64,000 bases of DNA from UBA822 sp965249775 (GTDB lineage Bacteria; Gemmatimonadota; Gemmatimonadetes; Longimicrobiales; Gaopeijiaceae): assembly GCA_965249775.1 (NCBI GenBank), contig OZ252253.1, positions 62,001 through 126,000 on the forward strand. The letters are read 5' to 3'. A model generated the notes under the pieces. It was not told the DNA's origin and ran no database searches. It saw only the letters and a list, made by a program, of their open reading frames with translations. This document shows positions 15,270 to 23,916 of this stretch, piece after piece. Both the position numbers and the translations under genes were made by a program. Within the stretch, counting starts at the first letter, position 1. Every line of letters begins with the position of its first letter.

Positions 15270-16676
15270 GTGAGCTTCACGAGAGACGAGCTGCGGCCCT
15301 TGGACATTCTCGAGGGCCTCCCCGACGAACAAGTGGACTGGCTCTGCGAGCACGGCGAGAGAATTACGCTCGAGCCCGGCGAACACATGTTCGATCGTGG
15401 ACAGGTCGCAGACTCGCTCTGGATCGTGGTCGAGGGAGTGATCCAGGGCTTCGAGGAGATTGGAGGCCAGTGGCTGTTGGTGGCGACCACTGTCAGCGGA
15501 CAAGTGACGGGCATGCTCCCGTTCTCGAGGATGACCCACTATCCCCGGCATACCATCGCCGCGGAGCCCTCCGAGGTTCTACGACTCGACGCCTCGCTGT
15601 TCAAGGAGTTGCTCGACGTCAGCCAAGAAGTCGGCCGAAGGCTCGTGGCACAGATGTCGGATCGAGTGCGCGGAGATGTGCGGCTGGAGCAGCAGAGCGA
15701 AAAGATGATGGCCCTGGGGCGGCTGTCGGCCGGCCTCGCACACGAGCTGAACAATCCGGCTGCTGCGGTCCGCCGCGCGGCCGCGTTGCTCTCCGAACAC
15801 CGGGCGAAGCTGCCCGCGCTCGTGACGGCGCTCGTGCGCCACCACGTGAGCGAGCAGGGGTTGGAGAAGCTCGAGCACCTCCGGAGCCTGGGCAGTCAGG
15901 GTGACGGGTCCACGGGCACAGAGCTCGAGCGAAGCGAGCGCGAAGACGACCTGTTGGAATGGTTGGAGGATCACGGCGTTGCCGAGCCATGGGAGGTGGC
16001 GGCGACCTTTAGCGAGACGAATCTCAGCATAGAGGACCTCGAGGACCTTTCCGGGAACGTACCCGAAGCGGCCCTCACAGACGTGCTGGCGTGGTTGGGT
16101 GGAGGGATCAGCTCCGACCGGATCGTCGAAGAAATCAAGACTGCCGCCGGCCGCATCTCGGAGTTGGTCTCGTCCATCAAGACCTACTCCCACATGGACA
16201 GATCCGCCGAGCACAAACCCACCGACGTACGCCTGGGAGTCGACAACACCCTCAAGATGCTCGGCCATAAGCTCAAGGCGAAGGAAATCCGGCTGGTCCG
16301 CGAGTACCAGGAGGACCTACCACTGATTCCGGCGAATGCCGGCGAGCTCAACCAGGTATGGACCAACCTCCTCGACAATGCGATCGACGCGGTAGATCAG
16401 GGCGGCGAGCTGATCCTGAGAGCGAAGCTCAACGACCTCTGGGTCGAGGTCGAGATCGTCGATGACGGCCCCGGTATTCCGGAGGAGATCCTCTCGCACA
16501 TCTTCGAGCCGTTCTTCACGACCAAGGATGTGGGTGTCGGCACGGGGCTCGGCCTCGGGATCGCGATGCGGATCGTGGAGACACACCAGGGTCACATGCA
16601 GGTGAAGTCGAGGCCGGGAGAAACCAATATGTGCGTACGACTACCCGTCGCCAGAACCTCTCCCGTGACGGACTAA
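15270..16676 (+). CDS. Histidine kinase with N-terminal cNMP-binding domain
   Basis: Soluble sensor kinase of 468 aa with no membrane segment. The N-terminal part (about 12-120) has a CRP/cNMP-binding fold (LEPGEHMFDRGQVADSLWIV). The dimerisation domain has His158 in AGLAHELNNPAAAV. An unusually long insertion lies between the H-box helix and the second helix. The ATPase domain has N-box NLLDNAIDAVD, GPGIPEE, FEPFFTTK and GTGLGLGI. It sits directly after the REC-TrxR gene and likely phosphorylates it; the ligand of the N-terminal domain is unknown. The start is GTG. Confidence 0.9.
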   Translation: MSFTRDELRPLDILEGLPDEQVDWLCEHGERITLEPGEHMFDRGQVADSLWIVVEGVIQGFEEIGGQWLLVATTVSGQVTGMLPFSRMTHYPRHTIAAEPSEVLRLDASLFKELLDVSQEVGRRLVAQMSDRVRGDVRLEQQSEKMMALGRLSAGLAHELNNPAAAVRRAAALLSEHRAKLPALVTALVRHHVSEQGLEKLEHLRSLGSQGDGSTGTELERSEREDDLLEWLEDHGVAEPWEVAATFSETNLSIEDLEDLSGNVPEAALTDVLAWLGGGISSDRIVEEIKTAAGRISELVSSIKTYSHMDRSAEHKPTDVRLGVDNTLKMLGHKLKAKEIRLVREYQEDLPLIPANAGELNQVWTNLLDNAIDAVDQGGELILRAKLNDLWVEVEIVDDGPGIPEEILSHIFEPFFTTKDVGVGTGLGLGIAMRIVETHQGHMQVKSRPGETNMCVRLPVARTSPVTD

Positions 16677-16764
16677 GCTGTCTGCATCCAGTACGAACCG
16701 AGGGCCGGCGCCAAGTGGCACAGGCCCTCGGGTCACCACGCTTTCTGTGGCTCTGGTAGGGTGC

Positions 16765-16778
16765 TGACCGTACGGTCA
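16765..16778. promoter_or_regulatory. 14-bp perfect palindrome (possible operator)
   Basis: TGACCGTACGGTCA is a perfect palindrome in the gap of about 250 bases before the K+ channel gene. Its form fits a dimeric repressor such as a TetR-type protein, but no regulator gene lies beside it. Nothing else was recognised in the gap. Confidence 0.4.
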
Positions 16779-16927
16779 TCCTGGTTCCGAATCAACTCGC
16801 GACCGGGCCGATCGGTTCCCGGTGATGCCGCTTCGACCTCTTGGCAATTCAGCTACACAGATGCATGGTCATGGCTCTCGCCCGACTCGACGGCCTTGAA
16901 ACGAAAGGAGGGTTTCGACTTCACTGC

Positions 16928-18634
16928 ATGAAGACCATCGGCTCCCAACTGGCCACGCTGCTCGCTGAGGAAACCAAACTGCGCCGGCAGCTTGCGCCGT
17001 TCGTAAAGTACGTGGTCCTTCTCGTCGCGGTCGTTTTGCTCTACGGCTGGCTGTTCCAAGCGATCATGGTGGGGGAGGGTCAGGACCACTCGTGGTTCAC
17101 GGGAATCTATTGGGCGCTCACCGTGATGAGCACTCTCGGCTTCGGTGATATCACGTTCGAGAGCGACCTGGGCCGCGCGTTCAGCACCCTCGTGCTGCTC
17201 ACTGGCATGGTGCTGCTCCTCATCATCCTCCCGTTTCTCTTCATCCGAGTTGTGTACGCCCCGTGGCTCGAACAGCGGAGCCGCGGCCGCATCCGCTCGC
17301 TCCAGTCGGTGCCGGAAGGTCTCGCGGGTCACGTGCTGATTTGCGCCAACGATCCCATTGCACCCGGGCTCATCCGGCGCCTTCAACTGGCGGACGTGCC
17401 GGTCTATGTGATCGAGCCAGACGCCGACCATGCGATGCACATGCAGGACGTCAGCGTTCCGGTCTTCCTGGGTGAGGTCGACTCCGTCGAGACCTACCGA
17501 GCCGCTCGAGCGGCGCAGGCTCGCCTCGTCCTGGCCAACGCATCGGACATGGTCAACTCCAACATTGTCCTCACCGTGCGCGAGTTGTCCGAATCGGTGC
17601 CGATCGTCGCGCTGGCCGAAGTGGAAGACTCGATCGACGTGCTGGAGTTCAGCGGCGCCACGCACGTGCTGCCCCTCACGCACCAACTGGGCGAGCACCT
17701 TGCCAACCGGGTGAGCGCCGGGACGACGCACGCCAACGTGATCGGCAAGTTCCATGACTTGCTGCTCGCCGAGTTCCCGGTGCACGACACGCCGTTCCAG
17801 GGCCGGACCATCCGCGACACACGATTGCGCGAGTTTACCGGGGCCACGATCGTCGGCGTGTGGGAGCGTGGGCGGTTCCTGCCCTCTCGGCCGGATCTCG
17901 AGCTCTCGCCGCTCAGCGTGCCGGTCGTGATCGGCACACCCGAGCAGATCTCGGAGCTGGACGAAGTGCTCGTGATATACGACCCCAATCCGAATCCGGT
18001 GCTCATCGTCGGCGGCGGCAAGGTGGGGCGGGCCGCCGCCGCGGCCCTCAAGCGGCGGGAGATCCCCGTGCATATGGTGGAACGCAACCCGGAACTGGAG
18101 CCGAAGATCGCGAGCATTCCCGACCGGTTATTTCTGGGTGACGCCGCCGACCGGCGCGTACTCGACGAAGCGGGCATCGCCAAGACACCGTGCGTCCTGC
18201 TCACGACGCACGACGATGCGATGAACGTCTACCTTACGGTGTACTGCCGGCGGCTCAATCCCGACGCGCGCATCCTCACCCGGGTCACGCACGAGCGCAA
18301 CGTCGAGGCCATCCAGCGCGCCGGCGCCGACTTCGTCTTGAGCTACGCGTCCTTAGGTGTGCAGACGATTTACTCGATCGTACACGGGCGGGAGCTCGTC
18401 GTGCTGGGCGAGGGCATTGATCTCTTCTACGTGCCGCTCCCTCCGTCGCTCGTGGACAAGACGCTCGCCGACGCGGGGATCGGCACGAGCACCGGCTTGA
18501 ACGTGATCGGGGTTCAGAAGGACGGGCATATCATCACGAATCTGACGCCCGACCAGGGGCTAGTTGAGGGCTCGACGCTCGTCGCCCTGGGCAGCGCGGA
18601 GCAGCGGGAGCGCTTCAGCGCCGTCTACGACTAA
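16928..18634 (+). CDS. Potassium channel with two RCK/TrkA domains (GsuK/Kch-like)
   Basis: Ion channel of 568 aa. Two membrane helices (VVLLVAVVLLYGWLFQAIM and FSTLVLLTGMVLLLIILPF) flank a pore helix with selectivity filter TLGFGD. The cytoplasmic part has two TrkA-N-like RCK domains, the first starting at GHVLICAND and the second at PVLIVGGGKVGRAAAA, plus TrkA-C segments. Gating by NAD(H) or nucleotides is typical of the family. ATG 16928 is preferred, with AGGAGG about 15 bases upstream; ATG 16865 or 16871 would add about 20 residues. A perfect palindrome lies upstream at 16765. Confidence 0.9.
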   Translation: MKTIGSQLATLLAEETKLRRQLAPFVKYVVLLVAVVLLYGWLFQAIMVGEGQDHSWFTGIYWALTVMSTLGFGDITFESDLGRAFSTLVLLTGMVLLLIILPFLFIRVVYAPWLEQRSRGRIRSLQSVPEGLAGHVLICANDPIAPGLIRRLQLADVPVYVIEPDADHAMHMQDVSVPVFLGEVDSVETYRAARAAQARLVLANASDMVNSNIVLTVRELSESVPIVALAEVEDSIDVLEFSGATHVLPLTHQLGEHLANRVSAGTTHANVIGKFHDLLLAEFPVHDTPFQGRTIRDTRLREFTGATIVGVWERGRFLPSRPDLELSPLSVPVVIGTPEQISELDEVLVIYDPNPNPVLIVGGGKVGRAAAAALKRREIPVHMVERNPELEPKIASIPDRLFLGDAADRRVLDEAGIAKTPCVLLTTHDDAMNVYLTVYCRRLNPDARILTRVTHERNVEAIQRAGADFVLSYASLGVQTIYSIVHGRELVVLGEGIDLFYVPLPPSLVDKTLADAGIGTSTGLNVIGVQKDGHIITNLTPDQGLVEGSTLVALGSAEQRERFSAVYD

Positions 18635-18676
18635 CCGCGGGTGAGGACGACAGTTGAAAACGAAAGGACACCACCT

Positions 18677-20311
18677 GTGAAAGCTGCCGAGCTCTTCGTT
18701 CGATGCCTCGAGAACGAGGACGTGGAATACATCTTCGGCATCCCGGGCGAGGAAAACATCGACGTGATGGACGTCCTGCTCGACAGTACGATCCGTTTCA
18801 TCACCACGCGCCACGAGCAGGGCGCGGCGTTCATGGCTGATGTGTACGGGCGGCTGACGGGCAGAGCGGGCGTGTGCCTGTCGACTCTCGGTCCGGGCGC
18901 CACGAACCTCGTAACGGGCGTAGCGGATGCGAACATGGACCGGGCGCCGGTGGTGGCCATCGCGGGCCAGGCGGCCACGACCCGGATGCACAAGGAGAGC
19001 CACCAGCACCTCGATCTGGTCAGCCTCTTCGCTCCAATCTCCCAGTTCAGCACACAGATTCGGGAGCCGGAGATCATCCCCGAGGTCGTTCGCAAGGCGT
19101 TCAAGCAGGCGATCGCCGAGAAGCCCGGCGTCAGCTTCATCGACTTTCCCGAAAACATTGCCGGTGCCGACGTGGAGGGAAAGAAGCCGCTCACCGTGCA
19201 GGCGGCGGCAACTCCGGAGCCCCCCGCCGCGAAGGTCGCGCAGGCTGCCGAGATCATCTCGGGCGCCAGGCACCCGATCATCATGGCTGGGAACGGGGTC
19301 ATCCGCTCCGGAGCTACGGGGCAACTACAGGCGTTCGCCGAGAAGCTCCAGATCCCGGTGGCCACCACCTTCATGGCCAAGGGCGCAATCCCGTTCTCAC
19401 ACCCGCTGAGCTTGGGCACGGTGGGCCTCCAGGCGCACGACTACGTCGACTGCGGATTCGACCGCGCCGACGTGATCATCTGCGTGGGCTACGACATGAT
19501 CGAGTATCATCCGTACCTGTGGCACCCCGAAAAGCATGCCCAACTCTTACACATCGACGCGACGCCGGCCGAAGTGGATGAGTATTACATTCTGGCGGCC
19601 GGCGTCATCGGCGACGTCGGGGAGTCCCTGCACCAGGTCGGTGAGTTGGCCCGCCCTCGACACGAGCCGGACCTTGGAACGCTACGGGACTTCATTCTCC
19701 GAGAGCACTCCGAGCACGCGGAAAACCCGGCGTTCCCCATGGTGCCCCAGCGTATTCTCCGGGACCTTCGCCAGGTGCTGGAGCCGGAGGACATCGTCAT
19801 TAGTGATGTGGGCGCTCACAAGATGTGGACCGCGCGGCTCTACGAGGCCGAGCGCCCCAACACCTGCATCATCTCGAACGGCTTCGCCAGCATGGGCATC
19901 GGGGTGCCGGGTGCCATCGCAGCGAAGCTGGCTCATCCGGAGCGTACCGCTGTGACCGTCACGGGCGACGCAGGTTTCCTGATGAACTGCCAAGAGATCG
20001 AGACCGCGCTTCGCATCGGGACTCCGATCATCGTTCTCATCTGGAACGATGCTGAGTACGGCCTGATCCATTGGCATCAGCTCCAACATTTCGGAAGACC
20101 CAGCCACATCACCTTCGACAATCCGGACTTCGTCAAATTCGCGGAGAGCTTCGGGGCCAAAGGCTATAGAGTGCAAGCTGCATCAGAGTTGGTGCCCACG
20201 CTGAAGCAGGCCATCGCCGACGACACCGTCGTGATCATCGACTGCCCGGTCGATTACTCGGAGAACATGAAGCTCACCGAGAAGCTCGGGAAGCTGGTCT
20301 GTCCCATATAG
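18677..20311 (+). CDS. Acetolactate synthase-like TPP enzyme
   Basis: Thiamine diphosphate enzyme of 544 aa. The N-terminal PYR domain has the catalytic Glu in RHEQGAAFMAD, and the C-terminal PP domain has the TPP/metal motif GDAGFLMNCQ followed by WNDAEYG. The beginning (MKAAELFVRCL) and overall pattern resemble the catabolic acetolactate synthase AlsS, which condenses two pyruvates and needs no regulatory subunit; no ilvN-like gene is adjacent. Other members of this superfamily (for example sulfoacetaldehyde acetyltransferase) cannot be excluded. GTG 18677 with AAAGGA upstream is the start. It follows the K+ channel gene by 42 bases. Confidence 0.85.
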   Translation: MKAAELFVRCLENEDVEYIFGIPGEENIDVMDVLLDSTIRFITTRHEQGAAFMADVYGRLTGRAGVCLSTLGPGATNLVTGVADANMDRAPVVAIAGQAATTRMHKESHQHLDLVSLFAPISQFSTQIREPEIIPEVVRKAFKQAIAEKPGVSFIDFPENIAGADVEGKKPLTVQAAATPEPPAAKVAQAAEIISGARHPIIMAGNGVIRSGATGQLQAFAEKLQIPVATTFMAKGAIPFSHPLSLGTVGLQAHDYVDCGFDRADVIICVGYDMIEYHPYLWHPEKHAQLLHIDATPAEVDEYYILAAGVIGDVGESLHQVGELARPRHEPDLGTLRDFILREHSEHAENPAFPMVPQRILRDLRQVLEPEDIVISDVGAHKMWTARLYEAERPNTCIISNGFASMGIGVPGAIAAKLAHPERTAVTVTGDAGFLMNCQEIETALRIGTPIIVLIWNDAEYGLIHWHQLQHFGRPSHITFDNPDFVKFAESFGAKGYRVQAASELVPTLKQAIADDTVVIIDCPVDYSENMKLTEKLGKLVCPI

Positions 20312-20413
20312 GGGGCGGCGTCGACTCCTGCCGTTGTGCGTCCCGTCACGCATCGATCGTCATGGACCGATCGAATCACGAATGGTCGGGTATGCTTTGG
20401 GAGCCGCGTGGCG

Positions 20414-20449
20414 GGAGCTCTCGAGGGCGCCTTGTCGCGCCAGAGCTCC
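20414..20449. terminator. Hairpin downstream of the acetolactate synthase gene
   Basis: An 8-bp stem (GGAGCTCT with AGAGCTCC) and an inner 5-bp stem (GGCGC with GCGCC) fold around a 6-base loop, with a 4-base bulge on one side. No T-tract follows, so it may be a factor-dependent stop or a leader structure for the small membrane protein gene at 20493. Confidence 0.4.
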
Positions 20450-20492
20450 GACGCGGAAGCGGGCTAGCATTTACTGGAGGGTGCCGGGGCCA

Positions 20493-20807
20493 ATGCTGGG
20501 ATGGATTCTATATTGGCTCGTCGAGATCGTGGCCAACGTCACTTATGTGTCGTGCGTACGCGAGGGCGAACGGGGCTTCAGGCGCCTGGCGGCTTTCTTT
20601 CTGGGATTCCCCTATACGTTTGTGTCCTACCTTGTGATCAAGCCCAAGAAGAAGCGACTGACCGCGCCCAAAACTGATGGCCCCTACCGAGCTCAACTCG
20701 AGTTGGAAGAGGAGCGCGACCTTCTATTGGAAGTCCGGCGCGACCGGGCTCGCCGAATCGCTCAAAGTCACGAGGGCGGCGGACGGGTAGTGGATGAGGA
20801 AGCCTGA
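20493..20807 (+). CDS. Small membrane protein, unknown
   Basis: Product of 104 aa with one or two hydrophobic segments (MLGWILYWLVEIVANVTY and LAAFFLGFPYTFVSYLVI), a basic stop-transfer run (KPKKKR), and a charged C-terminal helix (LELEEERDLLLEVRRDRARR). GGAGG at 20476-20480 supports ATG 20493; the longer frame from 20334 has no support. It converges on the M16 peptidase gene. No family recognised. Confidence 0.65.
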   Translation: MLGWILYWLVEIVANVTYVSCVREGERGFRRLAAFFLGFPYTFVSYLVIKPKKKRLTAPKTDGPYRAQLELEEERDLLLEVRRDRARRIAQSHEGGGRVVDEEA

Positions 20808-20820
20808 TCCCTCCTCACCG

Positions 20821-22941
20821 TCAGTGCTTCTTGGGTGCCTCCGCAACATAGAGGTCTCGTAGCAGGTCTTTCATCTCCCCCTCGTCCAGCCCGGCGCTCT
20901 TGTGCTCGATCGCCGGGCCTGCGTGGGCGACACTGTGCCACCCGCTGAGAAGATCGATCAGCTCCTGGTTGTTACGGGTACGGAAGAAGTAGCCCCTCCC
21001 GGTCCTTGCTCGCATGTATATGCCGGGGCCGACCAGCCCGAAGGTGAGGGGGACGCACCACAGGAGGGCCTTGTCGAGCCAGACCTGTGGAAAACGGCGT
21101 GTCGAAACCTCCAACAGGTCGAGGGGCCTCAGGATGCGAGAGCTGTATGCGAGCGACTTGATGAGAAGAAAGTCGGGAAACACGAGGATCTTACGCGGGA
21201 TTCGAGAGAGATACAGGATGAGGAGCGCCACCGCGCCGACGAGCATGAGTCCGAACGCCGTCATTTGGATTGCGTAGCTGTCCAAGGTCAGGAGCGACGA
21301 AAGCGTCAGGGACTGAACAGCGTACACGATCAGCCGGGCCAGGATCAATCCGGCTCCGCCATAGACGACCACCGCGGCGATCTGCAAGGCGATGGGCACG
21401 CGAAACCGAGCTACATACCGGATGTCCCGCATCGTCACCTTGCGCGTGAGCACCAAGGCGACCAGATGAACGGTGAGAAACACGAGCAGTAGAGCGACGG
21501 CAGCCATGACTGCTTGGCTCACCGGTTGGACCCGGACGAGCGTGACGACTTCCCGTTCCGGCACGAGGCTACGGGTGACGAACGACGCCACTTCCTCCTG
21601 GGTCACGTTCGCGTAGAAGGAGAGGACATCCGGGAAATCTGCATGCTTGAACGAGTCGTAGAAGTTGCGGAACGCCCAAAAGTTCAGGTCCTGCGCCGTC
21701 GAGTTCTCTCCACGAAGTCCTTCCACCAGGGCGGTTCGGTCAGCCTCGAATTCGTCCTCGAGTCGTGTTCCCGTCCGTAATGCTCCGAACTCCTCCTTCA
21801 TGATCGCTTCGGCGAAATCGAATTCGTTCTCATCGATGGAGCCCTGAATCTGCAGGTATCCGCCGGGTCCCCGCTGCGTCGTGGTGACCTGCAGTCCGTA
21901 GACCGCCTTCTGTTCTCCGTACCGAAGGCGTTGATTCAGCCGGCGCCTCATCAGATCCCGAACGAACAGCAGCATCAGGTCATCTTCCGCTGTGCTGTTG
22001 AAGAATTTGTACCGGTCCGTGTAACGCGCGTTCGGGCCGAAGCCCCAGTACCGGGTGGCCCGCCGGCGGGCCGGGTCTTCGATATCCACTTCCATCGAGG
22101 GCACGGGCCTCTCCTGGAGAGACCCAAAGGTGCGCTGCGAGATCTCCAGGACCTCGCGTCGGTTCAGGTCGCCGATCACTGTGAGCGTCATCGCTCCAGG
22201 GACGTAATAGCGGTCGTAGAAATCGGCGACGTCCTGCGGCGTGATGTTTTGGAGGCTGGCCCAGCGGTCATACTGGCGCCCACTTCGGGTTTCCATGCCG
22301 AACTCACGCTGCCAAAAATCGGACGGCTGCATCCAGGATGGATTGAGCAATGCCCACGCATGCTCGAAGAACTCACGCGGCTGCGCGTTGATCTCCAGGG
22401 CGACCGGCTGGCGGTTCCGCTCGACGACGTCCGCGTCCATGGAATGCGGGGACACCAGCCGGGACAGCCATTCGATTGCGAACGCCCCGTGCTCTTTCGA
22501 GACGGTCAGGTAATACCAGGTATGATCCGGGGTGGTGAATCCGTTACGGCGGCCGCCGATACCGTCGACCGCCTCCTTGATCTCCTGCTCTGTCCGTCCG
22601 TCGTGATCGGAGAAGAGGATGTGCTCCGTCAGGTGTGCGAGCTCCTCCTTCCCCTGGGGATCCGAATCCCACCCGTAGGGCACGCCGACACTGACGGAGA
22701 CCTCAGAAGCGCCCGGGAGTCGTTTGTACCAAACCTTGAGGCCGTTGGACAGGAAATGGGTTTCGAAGCCGGAGAAGGGGTTGGCCTTGGTCTCATCGGA
22801 AGGTGTGGACGACGAGCCCGGCGTTTGCGACCAGCCGCTCCGCGGCACGACCGACCAGAAGAGGATCAGCCCGGACATGGCCAGTGACCGAAGTACGCTG
22901 GGCCTGATCCCGGGAACGATGTACATCATGCTGCTCTCCAA
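20821..22941 (-). CDS. M16 family metallopeptidase with C-terminal membrane domain
   Basis: Inverzincin peptidase of 706 aa. A hydrophobic N-terminal segment acts as export signal. The zinc site is intact: His103-x-x-Glu106-His107 (HLTEH) and Glu183 (VALEINAQ), matching the HxxEH-x75-E spacing of the family. The second M16 domain runs to about residue 470. The last third is unusual: it has about three membrane helices (VMAAVALLLVFLTVHLVALV, IALQIAAVVVYGGAGLILA, AFGLMLVGAVALLILYL) and a C-terminal soluble tail. Most bacterial M16 proteins are soluble or bound by one N-terminal helix. Single gene, convergent with the small gene at 20493. Confidence 0.88.
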   Translation of the reverse strand: MESSMMYIVPGIRPSVLRSLAMSGLILFWSVVPRSGWSQTPGSSSTPSDETKANPFSGFETHFLSNGLKVWYKRLPGASEVSVSVGVPYGWDSDPQGKEELAHLTEHILFSDHDGRTEQEIKEAVDGIGGRRNGFTTPDHTWYYLTVSKEHGAFAIEWLSRLVSPHSMDADVVERNRQPVALEINAQPREFFEHAWALLNPSWMQPSDFWQREFGMETRSGRQYDRWASLQNITPQDVADFYDRYYVPGAMTLTVIGDLNRREVLEISQRTFGSLQERPVPSMEVDIEDPARRRATRYWGFGPNARYTDRYKFFNSTAEDDLMLLFVRDLMRRRLNQRLRYGEQKAVYGLQVTTTQRGPGGYLQIQGSIDENEFDFAEAIMKEEFGALRTGTRLEDEFEADRTALVEGLRGENSTAQDLNFWAFRNFYDSFKHADFPDVLSFYANVTQEEVASFVTRSLVPEREVVTLVRVQPVSQAVMAAVALLLVFLTVHLVALVLTRKVTMRDIRYVARFRVPIALQIAAVVVYGGAGLILARLIVYAVQSLTLSSLLTLDSYAIQMTAFGLMLVGAVALLILYLSRIPRKILVFPDFLLIKSLAYSSRILRPLDLLEVSTRRFPQVWLDKALLWCVPLTFGLVGPGIYMRARTGRGYFFRTRNNQELIDLLSGWHSVAHAGPAIEHKSAGLDEGEMKDLLRDLYVAEAPKKH

Positions 22942-23088
22942 ACGGACGCGGGATGGGTACCGCGGTCCGCCTCACGGTTGCCGGCCAAGCGGCGCCCGAT
23001 CAACTTTCTGGCGGAGTTCGCTCGTGCGAAAGGCGCGAGGCTCCCTATTACGACACTAATACCACTGGTGCGTCCAGCCTACGCTTCT

Positions 23089-23238
23089 ATGTCCTTCCAA
23101 TTCGAGCCTCTCGCGATCCTGGGCGTCATCCGAATCACAGCAGCTCGGCACAGTGATGATCGGGGCCTCTTTTCGGAGATCTGCCGTGCCTTTGCTTTCG
23201 AGGCTGCGGGCACCAGCCCGTTCCGGTCCGCCCAGTGA
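23089..23238 (+). pseudogene. rmlC: Remnant of dTDP-4-dehydrorhamnose 3,5-epimerase (rmlC)
   Basis: The frame from ATG 23089 encodes about 45 residues that match the N-terminus of RmlC/RfbC (FEPLAILGVIRITAARHSDD, then RGLFSEICRAFAFEAAG), where the family has F-x-P-x-x-I-x-G-V and D-x-RGFFSE. It then runs into an unrelated tail and stops at 23236-23238, one base past the esterase GTG. The catalytic half is absent, so the gene is broken. It lies in the divergent gap between the M16 peptidase and the esterase; nothing else was recognised in that gap. Confidence 0.65.
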
Positions 23239-23903
23239 AGGAGCGGCACATTCGGGTTGCCCGAACGGCGCGCTACTACACCCTGGGATCGGCCGGTCCG
23301 CATCTCCGGGAAGTCTGGCTCGTATGCCATGGGTACCGGCAGCTGGCGCGGCGCTTTCTGCCTCGGTTCGCCGATCTGGACGATGGAACGCGGCTGATCG
23401 TAGCGCCCGAGGGCCTGTCCCGCTTCTATCTCGACGCCCCGGACGGCCGCCATGGCAAAGAGGTCCCGGTCGGCGCCACCTGGATGACTCGAGAAGACCG
23501 GGAGAACGAGATCAGGGATTACCTGGAGTTCCTCGATGTGGTTCTCGAGGAGGCAACCGGTGAGTCGGGCGGAGATACGGCCCTCACAGTGTTGGGGTTC
23601 TCGCAGGGTGCCCACACGGTGTGCAGGTGGATGGCGGCGGGAGACGCGGACGTCGCGCGGCTGATCCTCTGGGGAGCGTATCTTCCAGACGATTTCGATC
23701 TCGACCGTGGGCCCGCCAGGTTGGGATCGGCCGAGATTGTTCTGGTGCGGGGACTTCTCGATCACTTCATCTCGGAGGAAGCCCATGCCTCCCAAGAGGC
23801 CAGGCTCGAAGAGTTGGGGATCCCCTTCAAGACGATCACGCATGCCGGGGGTCATGAGCTCGATCCGGCCCTGCTTCGGGAGATCGCTGATGTGGCCGAC
23901 TAG
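23235..23903 (+). CDS. Alpha/beta hydrolase (phospholipase/carboxylesterase-like)
   Basis: Cytoplasmic serine hydrolase of 222 aa. Nucleophile elbow GFSQGAHT, acid Asp in VRGLLDHFI, catalytic His in HAGGHELD, and the oxyanion strand LVCHGYRQ. The pattern fits the phospholipase/carboxylesterase (YpfH/Est) group acting on small esters. The start is GTG 23235, overlapping the end of the rmlC remnant, so its natural promoter region may have been disturbed by that deletion. Confidence 0.87.
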   Translation: MKERHIRVARTARYYTLGSAGPHLREVWLVCHGYRQLARRFLPRFADLDDGTRLIVAPEGLSRFYLDAPDGRHGKEVPVGATWMTREDRENEIRDYLEFLDVVLEEATGESGGDTALTVLGFSQGAHTVCRWMAAGDADVARLILWGAYLPDDFDLDRGPARLGSAEIVLVRGLLDHFISEEAHASQEARLEELGIPFKTITHAGGHELDPALLREIADVAD

Positions 23904-23916
23904 CTGATGTGGCGAG

